Below are positions 8,342 to 16,255 of a stretch of 64,000 bases of DNA, one piece after another; position 1 is the first letter of the stretch; the number at the start of each line of letters is the position of its first letter. The DNA is from Marivita sp046592965. GTDB taxonomy: Bacteria > Pseudomonadota > Alphaproteobacteria > Rhodobacterales > Rhodobacteraceae. The notes beneath the pieces are model-generated. The model did no database searches and was not told the DNA's origin. It saw nothing but the letters and a program-made list of their open reading frames with translations. Made by a program: the position numbers and the translations under genes. The DNA is taken from NCBI RefSeq assembly GCF_046592965.1, contig NZ_JBISBV010000006.1:124001-188000 (forward strand). Direction: 5' to 3'.

Positions 8342-8352
8342 ACGCCGGTGCG

Positions 8353-9168
8353 TCAGCCGCCCGCGCGTTCGGCGGAATAGACGATGGCGCGCAGATAGTT
8401 TCCGCTGTCATTCCACACCGACAGCACGTTGAAGTTCTGCGTGCCTTCGCCGAACGGTTGACCGGCCTGCCAGCCATTGCGCCGCAGCATGTTGGCCGCC
8501 GTCGCAAGCGCATCAACCGCATTGTAAGGGTCGGCGCGCCCGTCGCCATTGCCATCGACGCGGTATTTCATCCAGTTGCCGGCAAGAAACTGCATATGGC
8601 CCAATTCGCCTGACGGTCCGCCCTGTGTGCCGGGCGACAATGTTCCGTCATCGACCATTTGCAGCGCCGCAATCGCATGTGGCTCGAACCGCGGGTGACG
8701 GCGGCAATAGGAGGACAGCGTCACCGCGCCGTCCACAATGTCGGTGCCCCCGAGATAGCCGCCCCAGCTGGTTTCCAGCCCCCAAATGGTTGCAAGGATC
8801 GACCCGGGCACGCCGAAGTTGCGCTCGATCGAGGCGAACGTGTTGGGGTTCTTGGCGATCTTGGAGCGGGTCTGGTTGATGAAGCTGTCGGCTGTGCTGC
8901 CAGAGCGTTTGGCCAGAAAACGCGCCGGATCACCTTGCAGCGTCCCGCTCTGGCTGCTGGGGTTGGATTCAAAGCGCCACGTGATGCCAGACAGGTTCGC
9001 CGCCTGCAACGCCGCCAGTCCGCGCTGGCCGACACCGGCAGCGGCCGCTTGATTGGCGAGGTTCTGCTTGTAGGCGTTGAAGTCGCTTTGGCTGGTGATG
9101 CACTGAGCCGCAGAAACGGGCAGGGCGGCGCAGGCCGTCATCAGGGCGGCAGCAATCAATCGACGCAT
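8353..9168 (-). CDS. Secreted lytic murein transglycosylase (MltB-like, SLT_2)
   Basis: 271 residues with a cleavable signal peptide (positive MRR, hydrophobic core, cleavage near VSA-AQC). The catalytic glutamate is in IWGLETSWGG (Glu132), and the later GELGHMQFLAGNW motif is typical of MltB-type enzymes that cleave the glycan strand of peptidoglycan and leave 1,6-anhydro ends. The C-terminal peptidoglycan-binding domain present in many homologues is absent. ATG 9168 is favoured because a GGAG sits nine bases upstream; the longer frame would start inside that sequence. It acts in the periplasm. Confidence 0.88.
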   Translation of the reverse strand: MRRLIAAALMTACAALPVSAAQCITSQSDFNAYKQNLANQAAAAGVGQRGLAALQAANLSGITWRFESNPSSQSGTLQGDPARFLAKRSGSTADSFINQTRSKIAKNPNTFASIERNFGVPGSILATIWGLETSWGGYLGGTDIVDGAVTLSSYCRRHPRFEPHAIAALQMVDDGTLSPGTQGGPSGELGHMQFLAGNWMKYRVDGNGDGRADPYNAVDALATAANMLRRNGWQAGQPFGEGTQNFNVLSVWNDSGNYLRAIVYSAERAGG

Positions 9169-9221
9169 TTGGAAAGTCTCCACAGGAAATGAGTTGCATT
9201 AAGTTAGCAAACGCCCGGACA

Positions 9222-9247
9222 GGAGCAAGCGTTCCTTCGCTTGCTCC
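9222..9247. terminator. Strong hairpin between two leftward genes
   Basis: GGAGCAAGCG (9222-9231) pairs perfectly with CGCTTGCTCC (9238-9247) around a six-base loop. It lies 20 bases past the stop of the membrane protein gene at 9268, so it probably ends that transcript. No T-run follows, so it is not a classic intrinsic terminator and may instead protect the 3' end. Confidence 0.5.
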
Positions 9248-9267
9248 GTCTTGCTGTGGAACCGGGC

Positions 9268-10044
9268 CTAGACGAGGTACAGGTAGGACAGCGCCGGAGC
9301 CATGCCGCTATGGGCCAGCGAGGCGAACAGACCGGCGACACCCAGCGCCATCGCACCCGAGCGTACATCCTCGCCGCGCACGAGGTTGTGGGCGATCAGC
9401 GGGATCGCCAAGGGCAGCATGAAGATGGCGGTCGTCAACGACAGCGCCCATGCGGCCAGCCGCAATGGCACAGAGGTTGCGCGGCGCGGATCCGTCTCGG
9501 TCCGGTCTGTTGTGGCGGCGTCGAATTCCTTGAACCGTGCGCGCAACCCGCGCATCACCCAGGTTTCCAGCTTTGCAGATGTCGGAAAGGGTGTTTGCCG
9601 CCGTGTCGACGGGCGCTGGACAGAGACCTTGCGCGGATAGACCGTGCGGCGGTTCGAGATTGAGCGACCATCCGTGCCCGGTTTACCAAGAAAGGCAGCA
9701 GCCGAAATCGGCGTGGACGCGCCGTTCCAGTACACCGTATGGACATCGAAGCTGCGGCACAATTCGGCTCCGATATTTGCAAGCTGTGCTGCACTATCGG
9801 CGCTGTTCGCGCTGCGTATCGCCACGAGGATGATGCTTGAGTCGTTGGCATCGTCGAGCGCGACGGTCAATTGATCGGACTCGTCCAGCGACCAGTCGAT
9901 ATAGTCGCGTGTGATCGGCAATCGCTGATAGCGAATTCCCAGAGAGGCCAGCGCGTCGGACACGCGGACCACCAGCGCCGCGCACACTTTATCTTTGGCC
10001 AGATCGGTGACCAAGCTGATTACAGTTACATCTGCCGCACACAT
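9268..10044 (-). CDS. Unknown protein with two C-terminal membrane segments
   Basis: 258 residues of no family I recognise. The first 110 residues are soluble and look alpha/beta (VTVISLVTD, SSIILVAIRS). A basic, Ser/Thr/Arg-rich linker (about 115-150) follows, then two hydrophobic segments near 195-215 and 230-250. An ideal AGGAGG six bases before ATG 10044 strongly supports translation from this start. It appears monocistronic, with a hairpin after it. A cytoplasmic sensor domain tethered to the membrane is one reading, but this is inference. Confidence 0.65.
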   Translation of the reverse strand: MCAADVTVISLVTDLAKDKVCAALVVRVSDALASLGIRYQRLPITRDYIDWSLDESDQLTVALDDANDSSIILVAIRSANSADSAAQLANIGAELCRSFDVHTVYWNGASTPISAAAFLGKPGTDGRSISNRRTVYPRKVSVQRPSTRRQTPFPTSAKLETWVMRGLRARFKEFDAATTDRTETDPRRATSVPLRLAAWALSLTTAIFMLPLAIPLIAHNLVRGEDVRSGAMALGVAGLFASLAHSGMAPALSYLYLV

Positions 10045-10238
10045 ACCAAACCTCCTTTTCGTTCAAGCAAAGGACTTGTCTGTTCATGATTCCGCCGGAA
10101 TGTGGTCGAAATTTGGAGGAATGTTGTTCACTTGCAAACAATCAGGGTCTGGAGCGGGATTGTTTCGAGTGAGGTCGAATTATGCAGGCGTTCGTGAGCC
10201 TGATTGCCTCGCAATCCCGCACGTTCATTACGCGCCGC

Positions 10239-10697
10239 TTAAGGTCTCGGCTCCGTACCGTTGCGCGCTTCGGCCTCATTCATCTGCTCGAGCATGAGAT
10301 CTCCGGTGGGAAGATCGCGCAAACTGTCTTCTGCCTCGACGCTCGTATCCACGCCGGTGGCCAATTTCACGGCCAGACCGGACTCCCCAAAACTAGAATT
10401 TTCGGTGGGTTGCGCGATGGCGGCTGTGCGGGCAGGCTGCGAATCCACTTGCGCCTTGATGTCGCTCATCGGTTCGCGCTCGATGAACAGGATCACCATC
10501 GTGACCACCGCGATTGTCGGCAACAGCAACACCCCGGCGACTCCGGCCAGAACCTTGAAAAGAAGCGACCTACCCTGAAAGGGGCCAGTGGACATCCTGC
10601 CAGCGCTGGGATCATTGCCGGAAGGCGCGGCGATCGCATCCTGTCTGGCTTGCTTGGCCTCGAGTCGCGCCAGTCGCTCCTTGAAATCCTGAGTCAT
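10239..10697 (-). CDS. Unknown single-pass membrane protein
   Basis: 152 residues. The N-terminus (about 1-20) is charged and helical (MTQDFKERLARLEAKQARQD), possibly a short coiled coil. A single hydrophobic segment at about 45-70 (VLAGVAGVLLLPTIAVVTMV) follows, then an acidic, Ala/Glu-rich tail likely in the periplasm. No domain is recognisable. It is followed by the other unknown membrane gene at 9268-10044, with 194 bases between them that hold no visible gene. GGAAAGG precedes ATG 10697. Confidence 0.6.
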   Translation of the reverse strand: MTQDFKERLARLEAKQARQDAIAAPSGNDPSAGRMSTGPFQGRSLLFKVLAGVAGVLLLPTIAVVTMVILFIEREPMSDIKAQVDSQPARTAAIAQPTENSSFGESGLAVKLATGVDTSVEAEDSLRDLPTGDLMLEQMNEAEARNGTEPRP

Positions 10698-10818
10698 GAC
10701 GACGGCCTTTCCGTGTCGCGTTGTTGCTCGTCCGTCTTTGGATCTGCGCCGCTGCTATGGCGCGGTAACGACGACATCATGGCCAATTCGCGGCATCGGG
10801 GATGACGTGGCCGGGCAC

Positions 10819-10848
10819 AAAAAAAGGGGCGCACCTGAATGCGCCCCC
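10819..10848 (-). terminator. Intrinsic terminator of glnBA
   Basis: On the minus strand TGGGGCGCA-type stem arms (positions 840-847 and 826-833 after 10000) form an 8-bp GC-rich stem with a six-base loop, followed by a run of seven T (10825-10819). It lies 22 bases past the glnA stop and fits a leftward Rho-independent terminator. Confidence 0.88.
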
Positions 10849-10869
10849 GTGTCAATCTGAAAGCTCCGG

Positions 10870-12276
10870 TCAGCAGCTGTAATACATACCGAATTCGACA
10901 GGGTGGGGCGTTTGGTCGTAAAGTTCGGCCTCACCCAGCTTCAGGCTCACATATCCGTCGATCTGATCCTTGGTGAAGACATCGCCGGCCAGAAGGAAAT
11001 CGTGATCCGCCTTCAGGGCTTCGATGGCTTCGCGCAGCGATCCGCATACTGTCGGGATACCTTCCAGCTCTTCGGCGGGCAGGTCATAGAGGTTCTTGTC
11101 CATCGCCTCGCCCGGATTGATCTTGTTCTTGATCCCGTCAAGTCCCGCCATGAGAAGCGCGGCAAAGCACAGATACGGGTTTGCGGCCGGGTCGGGGAAA
11201 CGGGCCTCGACACGCTTGGCCTTGGGGCTTTCGGTCCACGGGATACGCACACAGCCCGACCGGTTGCGCGCGGAATAGGCGCGCAGCACCGGCGCCTCAA
11301 AGCCGGGAACCAGACGCTTGTAGCTGTTGGTTGTCGGGTTGGTGAAGGCGTTCAGGGTCTTGGCATGCTTGAGGATGCCGCCGATGAAATACAGTGCCTC
11401 TTGGCTCAGGTCCGCGTATTTGTCGCCTGCGAACAAGGGCTTGCCATCCTTCCAGATCGACATGTTCACATGCATGCCCGAGCCGTTGTCACCAAAGATC
11501 GGCTTGGGCATGAAGGTGGCGGACTTGCCGTAGGCCTGCGCGACGTTGTGGATGATGTACTTGAATTTCTGCAATTCGTCGGCCTGTTCGGTCAAGCTGC
11601 CGAAAATCAGCCCCAGCTCGTGCTGGCATGACCCGACTTCGTGATGGTGCTTGTCGACCTTCATGCCCAGACGCTTCATCGTCGATAGCATCTCGGAGCG
11701 GATGTCCTGCCCGTCATCAATCGGATTGACCGGGAAATACCCGCCCTTGAGGCCCGGACGATGACCGGTATTGCCCATCTCGTATTCGGTGTCGGTGTTC
11801 CAGGAGGCATCAAGTGCGTCGACCTCGTAGGAGACCTTGTTGATGGTGTTGGAATAGCGCACGTCATCGAACAGGAAGAACTCGGCTTCCGGGCCGAAAT
11901 AGGCCGCGTCGCCGATGCCGCTCGACTTGAGATACGCCTCGGCCTTCTGCGCGGTGCCGCGCGGGTCGCGCTCGTACGGTTCGCCGGTGTCCGGCTCGAC
12001 GATGGAGCAATGCACACAAAGCGTCCGCTCGGCATAGAACGGATCAATATAGGCGCTTTCGGTGTCGGGCATCAGCTTCATGTCCGAGGCCTCGATGGAT
12101 TTCCATCCGGCGATGGAGGAGCCATCGAACATGAACCCTTCTTCGAGGAAATCCTCGTCGACAAGATCGACATCGATCGTGACGTGCTGAAGCGTGCCGC
12201 GCGTGTCGGTAAACCGGATGTCCACATAGGCGACATCCTCATCTTTGATCTGCTTGAGAAGCGCATCAATGCTCAT
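10870..12276 (-). CDS. glnA: Glutamine synthetase type I
   Basis: 468 residues, the normal length for a dodecameric GSI enzyme that makes glutamine from glutamate, ammonia and ATP. Visible are the N-terminal beta-grasp (residues about 1-100), the substrate motif DGSSIAGW, the ATP-binding KPIFGDNGSGMH segment, and the adenylylation loop NLYDLPAEE whose tyrosine is the target of GlnE. The enzyme is therefore probably of the adenylylated type. It follows glnB by 60 bases with no terminator between, so the two are co-transcribed, and a terminator follows at 10819-10848. AAGGGAACGAG precedes ATG 12276. Confidence 0.97.
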   Translation of the reverse strand: MSIDALLKQIKDEDVAYVDIRFTDTRGTLQHVTIDVDLVDEDFLEEGFMFDGSSIAGWKSIEASDMKLMPDTESAYIDPFYAERTLCVHCSIVEPDTGEPYERDPRGTAQKAEAYLKSSGIGDAAYFGPEAEFFLFDDVRYSNTINKVSYEVDALDASWNTDTEYEMGNTGHRPGLKGGYFPVNPIDDGQDIRSEMLSTMKRLGMKVDKHHHEVGSCQHELGLIFGSLTEQADELQKFKYIIHNVAQAYGKSATFMPKPIFGDNGSGMHVNMSIWKDGKPLFAGDKYADLSQEALYFIGGILKHAKTLNAFTNPTTNSYKRLVPGFEAPVLRAYSARNRSGCVRIPWTESPKAKRVEARFPDPAANPYLCFAALLMAGLDGIKNKINPGEAMDKNLYDLPAEELEGIPTVCGSLREAIEALKADHDFLLAGDVFTKDQIDGYVSLKLGEAELYDQTPHPVEFGMYYSC

Positions 12277-12336
12277 TCTCGTTCCCTTTCGCTGATATGG
12301 GATTGGGGGGTGTGTTTAACGTGACGGGGTAACGGA

Positions 12337-12675
12337 TCAGATCGCGTCGGACCCGGTTTCACCGGTCCGGATGCGCACTGCCTGTTCGACCGGAGAGACG
12401 AAGATCTTGCCATCGCCGATCTTGTCGGTGCGTGCCGCCTCGACGATCGCTTCGATTGCACCATCCACCTGATCATCCTCAAGAACCACCTCGATTTTGA
12501 CCTTTGGCAGGAAGTCGACGACATACTCGGCACCGCGGTAGAGTTCGGTATGGCCCTTCTGACGCCCGAACCCCTTGACCTCGATGACGCTGAGGCCCTG
12601 AATGCCGGCATCCTGCAACGCCTCTTTCACCTCATCGAGTTTGAATGGCTTGATGATCGCTTCGACTTTTTTCAT
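12337..12675 (-). CDS. glnB: Nitrogen regulatory protein PII
   Basis: 112 residues, full length. It opens MKKVEAIIKPFKLDEVKEAL and holds the T-loop KGHTELYRGAEYVVDFLPK with the uridylylation tyrosine at residue 51. The trimer senses 2-oxoglutarate, ATP/ADP and, through GlnD, glutamine, and controls NtrB and the adenylyltransferase acting on GlnA. It is first gene of glnB-glnA. ATG 12675 is fixed by the conserved N-terminus; the frame upstream is not part of the family. The region upstream has a sigma-54-like element. Confidence 0.97.
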   Translation of the reverse strand: MKKVEAIIKPFKLDEVKEALQDAGIQGLSVIEVKGFGRQKGHTELYRGAEYVVDFLPKVKIEVVLEDDQVDGAIEAIVEAARTDKIGDGKIFVSPVEQAVRIRTGETGSDAI

Positions 12676-12783
12676 GGTGGCATCCTCGTTCCGGTGTTGA
12701 AATCGAGAGACCATTTCTCTTTCTGGGTCACAATCGGTGATGTCGGACACGGCACGGGTAAAAGGGGCGCGACAGGAAAAACG

Positions 12784-12812
12784 CTTAAAAATTGTGCAAA
12801 GCGCTTGCCAAA
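12784..12812 (-). promoter_or_regulatory. Sigma-54-like -24/-12 promoter for glnBA
   Basis: On the minus strand, reading from 12812, the sequence is TTTGGCAAGCGCTTTGCA. It has GG at -24 and GC at -12 with the correct 12-base separation, and differs from the YTGGCACG-N4-TTGCW consensus by one base (A for C). The predicted start is near 12784, giving a leader of about 108 bases before glnB. It lies wholly in the 169-base gap between glnB and the divergent NAD(P)HX repair gene. I found no convincing NtrC sites upstream by eye. Confidence 0.6.
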
Positions 12813-12844
12813 GAGGCAGGATTAGAACGCTCGGAAGGACAATC

Positions 12845-14479
12845 GTGACCGAATTGCTGAGCTCGGCGCAAATGCGCGCCATCGAACTGGCCGAAATCGA
12901 GTCGGGTGCCGTGACCGGCCTGCAATTGATGGAGCGTGCCGGACGAGGCGCGGTTCAGGCGGCGCTGCGCAAATGGCCGGACCTCGCCAAAGGTGCGCAT
13001 CGCGCGCTGATCCTCTGCGGACCCGGCAATAACGGCGGCGACGGGTTCGTGATCGCCCGGCGTTTGCGGGATCTCGGCTGGGAGGTCGACGTCTTCCTTT
13101 TTGGCGACGCGACCAGCTTGCCTCCGGATGCGAAGGTGAACCATGACCTCTGGCTGAACATGGGCACCGTCTCGCCCTTTGATCCAAGTGCGATCCAGCG
13201 GTGCGACCAGCCCGCGCTGTTTGTCGATGCGGTGTTCGGGACGGGGCTGACCCGGCCAATTCCCAAGGAACTGGCTGCGGTGCTCGATACCGGAATGATG
13301 ACCAATCCGGCGCACGGCCCGGCTGTCCGACGACTGGCGATTGATTGTCCCTCGGGACTGAACCTCGATACCGGCATGGTGCCGGGGGATGATCAGGCAA
13401 ATCTGGTCAACTCGGCGCATCTCACCATTTCCTTCCACAGTCTGAAGGTGGGCCACAAGCTGGGGCTTGGTCCGTCGCTTTGCGGCGATGTCGAGGTTGT
13501 CGATATCGGCCTGCGCGGCGCTGATGCGAAGGAGCGCGCGATGGTGGGAACCGCGCCTGACGCGGAACGCGCGCGCCTTGTGATCCCTGACTTCATGCAG
13601 CGACCCTTGCCGTTGCGCGTCTGGCCCGGCGCGATTGTGGCCAAGCTTCAGGGCAGCGGCCATAAATACGATTACGGGCATGTCATTGTCATGTCGGGCG
13701 GCGTCGGAAAGGGCGGCGCCGCGCGCATGGCGGCGCGAACGGCATTGCGTGCCGGAGCAGGGCTTGTGACCATCCTGTGCCCGCCGGCAGCACTTCAGGA
13801 AAATGCCACCCACTTGGATGCGGTGATGCTGAGCGCCTGCGCCGATCCGAGCACCTTTCGCGGAATTGCGGATGACCGCGTGACGGCGCTCTGCCTCGGG
13901 CCGGGCATGGGCGTGGGGGCGAGGACACGCGATTTCGTGCTTGCGGCTCTGGCCCATCGCGGCGGCGACCGCGCCTCTCGGCCCACGGCCGTCATCCTCG
14001 ATGCGGATGCGCTGACGTCCTTTGCCGATGATCCGTCCGCTCTTTTTGCCCACACGCACGAACGAACGATCCTGACCCCGCATGAGGGTGAATTCGCGCG
14101 GCTGTTTCCGAACATGTCCCAGTCCGCGCGCGGCGAGACGTCGAAGATCGACGCGGCGCGACAGGCGGCCAACATGGCTGGATGCGTGGTGCTGCTCAAG
14201 GGCGAAGACACCGTGATCGCCGAACCCGGTGGCGGTGCCAGCGTGCACAGCGCAACCGGCGCGCGGGCTGTGCCGTGGCTGGCCACCGCCGGGGCCGGGG
14301 ACGTTCTGGCGGGGCTGATTGCGGGGCTCGCCGCTCCATCGACGTCTGCGGGCCTGTTTCAGGTCGCCGAAGCCGCGGTGTGGCTCCACTGCGAAGCGGC
14401 CCGCGTATTCGGGCCGGGATTGATCGCCGAGGATCTGCCGGACACATTGCCGCGCGTGTTCTCCCGTCTGACCGGGTAA
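12845..14479 (+). CDS. nnr: Bifunctional NAD(P)HX epimerase and ADP-dependent dehydratase
   Basis: 544 residues. Residues 1-215 are the YjeF N-terminal epimerase domain (NAD(P)HX epimerase), with CGPGNNGGDGFVIAR. Residues about 230-540 are the ribokinase-like dehydratase domain, with GHKYDYGHVIVMSGG, LTPHEGEFARL and the final TAGAGDVLAGLIAG motif that holds the catalytic aspartate. The protein repairs hydrated nicotinamide cofactors. The start is GTG 12845, placed five bases after GGAAGGA; longer readings overlap the glnB promoter region. It is monocistronic, with two hairpins directly after the stop. Confidence 0.93.
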   Translation: MTELLSSAQMRAIELAEIESGAVTGLQLMERAGRGAVQAALRKWPDLAKGAHRALILCGPGNNGGDGFVIARRLRDLGWEVDVFLFGDATSLPPDAKVNHDLWLNMGTVSPFDPSAIQRCDQPALFVDAVFGTGLTRPIPKELAAVLDTGMMTNPAHGPAVRRLAIDCPSGLNLDTGMVPGDDQANLVNSAHLTISFHSLKVGHKLGLGPSLCGDVEVVDIGLRGADAKERAMVGTAPDAERARLVIPDFMQRPLPLRVWPGAIVAKLQGSGHKYDYGHVIVMSGGVGKGGAARMAARTALRAGAGLVTILCPPAALQENATHLDAVMLSACADPSTFRGIADDRVTALCLGPGMGVGARTRDFVLAALAHRGGDRASRPTAVILDADALTSFADDPSALFAHTHERTILTPHEGEFARLFPNMSQSARGETSKIDAARQAANMAGCVVLLKGEDTVIAEPGGGASVHSATGARAVPWLATAGAGDVLAGLIAGLAAPSTSAGLFQVAEAAVWLHCEAARVFGPGLIAEDLPDTLPRVFSRLTG

Positions 14480-14530
14480 GAAACTTCGGACGAAGTTTCT
14501 TTGGCTTCAGAATTTTCGTACGAAAATTCT
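14479..14530. repeat. Tandem pair of hairpins, NNCGAA-centred family
   Basis: AGAAACTTCG-GA-CGAAGTTTCT (14479-14500) begins on the last base of the nnr stop codon, and AGAATTTTCG-TA-CGAAAATTCT (14509-14530) follows after eight bases. The second is a perfect 22-base palindrome. The first is followed by TT and probably ends the nnr transcript. A sister pair lies at 43152-43204 between two convergent genes. Confidence 0.75.
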
Positions 14531-14571
14531 TCTCGCATCGGCGTCACAGCTTTGCTAGTGAGCAGCGCAAT

Positions 14572-14655
14572 GCGGGTGTGGCGGAATTGGTAGACGCACC
14601 AGATTTAGGTTCTGGCGCCTATGGCGTGGGGGTTCGAGTCCCTTCACCCGCACCA
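14572..14655 (+). tRNA. tRNA-Leu, anticodon UAG
   Basis: The sequence runs from GCGGGTG to CACCCGC, forming a perfect 7-bp acceptor stem, followed by an encoded ACCA. The anticodon stem CCAGA/TCTGG encloses TTTAGGT, so the anticodon is TAG (reads CUA and CUG-type leucine codons). The extra arm is long, as expected for a class II tRNA, and the T loop TTCGAGT is canonical. It is 42 bases downstream of the paired hairpins. Confidence 0.96.
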
Positions 14656-14784
14656 ATTTCATTACAGCTTCACGCGCTTACGGCCGTCCGCTCGGCGGCA
14701 GCAGGCTGTACCTTCCGGCTGGCATCGCGCCGGAACGCGAATTCGGGTTGGTGGAATGCTCGCTCCACCCCTGTCGAATCTGCC

Positions 14785-14813
14785 TTGCACACAGGGTTTT
14801 CGATGCATAGAAG
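14785..14813 (+). promoter_or_regulatory. Candidate promoter of the trigger factor gene
   Basis: TTGCAC (14785-14790) and TAGAAG (14808-14813) are 17 bases apart, giving a leader of about 50 bases before ATG 14872. The -10 is weak. The rest of the 216-base gap after the tRNA shows nothing else I can support. Confidence 0.35.
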
Positions 14814-14871
14814 GGCGCGAATTGTAAGGTACGGGGTGCAGGCGCGCCCCGTTAAGCTTTAGGGGAATGAC

Positions 14872-16203
14872 ATGCAGGTCACCGAAACGCTCAATGACGG
14901 TCTCAAGCGCGGCTATTCGATCACCGTCTCGGCGGACGAACTGGACGCGAAGGTCAATGAAAAGCTGAAAGAGGCGCAGCCCGAAGTCGAAATGAAGGGC
15001 TTCCGCAAGGGCAAGGTTCCGATGCCGCTGCTGAAAAAGCAGTTCGGCCCGCGTCTTCTGGGCGAAGCGATGCAGGAAACCATCGACGGCGCGATGAACA
15101 AGCATTTTGAGGAAAGCGGCGACCGCCCGGCGCTTCAGCCCGAAGTCAAGATGACCAACGACGATTGGAAAGAGGGCGACGACATTCAGGTCGACATGGC
15201 TTACGAAAAACTGCCCGAGATGCCCGAGGTCGATCTGTCGACCATATCGCTTGAGCGTCTGGTTGTGAAAGCCGGTGATGCCGAGGTTGACGAAGCCTTG
15301 GCGAATCTTGCCGAAAGCGCGCAGAATTTTGATGATCGCAAGAAAGGCTCCAAAGCCAAGGACGGCGATCAGGTGGTGATCGATTTCCTCGGCAAGGTCG
15401 ATGGCGAGCCGTTCGAGGGCGGTGCCGCCGAAGATTATCCGCTGGTTCTGGGGTCAGGGTCGTTCATCCCCGGCTTTGAGGAGCAACTGGTCGGTGTGAA
15501 GGCTGGCGACGAAAAGAACGTCGAGGTCAAATTCCCCGAGGAATATGGTGCCGAGAACCTGGCCGGCAAAGACGCGGTCTTTGAATGCAAGATCAAGAAC
15601 GTCAAGGAGCCGGTTGCCGCCGAGATCAACGACGAGCTTGCCACCAAGTTCGGTGCCGAAGATCTTGCCGCGCTGAAAGGCCAGATCGCAGAGCGTCTGG
15701 AGGCCGAATATGTCGGTGCCGCGCGCGCGGTGATGAAGCGTGACCTGCTGGACCAGCTCGACGAAAAAACCGACGTGGAACTGCCGCCGTCGCTGGTGGA
15801 AGCCGAAGCCAAGCAGATCGCGCATCAGCTTTGGCACGAGGAAAACCCGGATGTCGAAGGCCACGATCACCCCGAGGTCGAGCCGACGGACGAGCACAAC
15901 AAGCTCGCTGTGCGCCGCGTGAAGCTGGGTCTGTTGCTGGCCGAACTGGGCCAGAAGGCCAAGATCGAGGTAACTGACGCCGAGATGACGCAGGCGATCA
16001 TGAACCAGGCGCGCCAGTATCCCGGACAGGAACGTGCGTTCTTCGATTTCGTGCGCCAGAACCAGCAGATGCAGCAGCAGCTGCGCGCGCCGATCTTTGA
16101 AGACAAGGTTGTTGATCACGTTGCCGAGCAAGCCAAGGTGACCGAAAAGGAAGTCTCCAAAGACGATCTTCAAAAGGCCGTCGAGGCGCTTGACGAAGAG
16201 TGA
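14872..16203 (+). CDS. tig: Trigger factor, ribosome-bound chaperone and peptidyl-prolyl isomerase
   Basis: 443 residues, standard length. The N-terminal domain holds the ribosome-docking signature as GFRKGKVPMPL (about 43-53). The FKBP-like isomerase domain lies near 155-240 (GDQVVIDFLGKVDGEPFEGG), and the helical substrate-binding domain fills the remainder. It binds at the exit tunnel and shields nascent chains. AGGGGAATGAC precedes ATG 14872. It is monocistronic with an intrinsic terminator at 16229-16253. Confidence 0.97.
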   Translation: MQVTETLNDGLKRGYSITVSADELDAKVNEKLKEAQPEVEMKGFRKGKVPMPLLKKQFGPRLLGEAMQETIDGAMNKHFEESGDRPALQPEVKMTNDDWKEGDDIQVDMAYEKLPEMPEVDLSTISLERLVVKAGDAEVDEALANLAESAQNFDDRKKGSKAKDGDQVVIDFLGKVDGEPFEGGAAEDYPLVLGSGSFIPGFEEQLVGVKAGDEKNVEVKFPEEYGAENLAGKDAVFECKIKNVKEPVAAEINDELATKFGAEDLAALKGQIAERLEAEYVGAARAVMKRDLLDQLDEKTDVELPPSLVEAEAKQIAHQLWHEENPDVEGHDHPEVEPTDEHNKLAVRRVKLGLLLAELGQKAKIEVTDAEMTQAIMNQARQYPGQERAFFDFVRQNQQMQQQLRAPIFEDKVVDHVAEQAKVTEKEVSKDDLQKAVEALDEE

Positions 16204-16228
16204 TCTGACTTCATCGCATTCAGGAAAT

Positions 16229-16253
16229 GGCCGTCCCAAGGGGCGGCCTTTTT
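16229..16253 (+). terminator. Intrinsic terminator of tig
   Basis: GGCCGTCC (16229-16236) pairs with GGGCGGCC-type bases (16241-16248, one G-T pair) around CAAG, followed by five T. It ends three bases before the stop of the convergent pseudogene at 16256. Confidence 0.85.
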
Positions 16254-16255
16254 CG

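Noticed and set aside
12876..12891. GGCGC-N6-GCGCC as an NtrC site for glnB
   Set aside because: It lies inside the nnr coding region and departs from the NtrC consensus; GC-rich genes give many such matches.
12785..14389. Long minus-strand open frame opposite the NAD(P)HX repair gene
   Set aside because: No recognisable domain, rich in Arg/His, and fully antisense to a well-supported enzyme.
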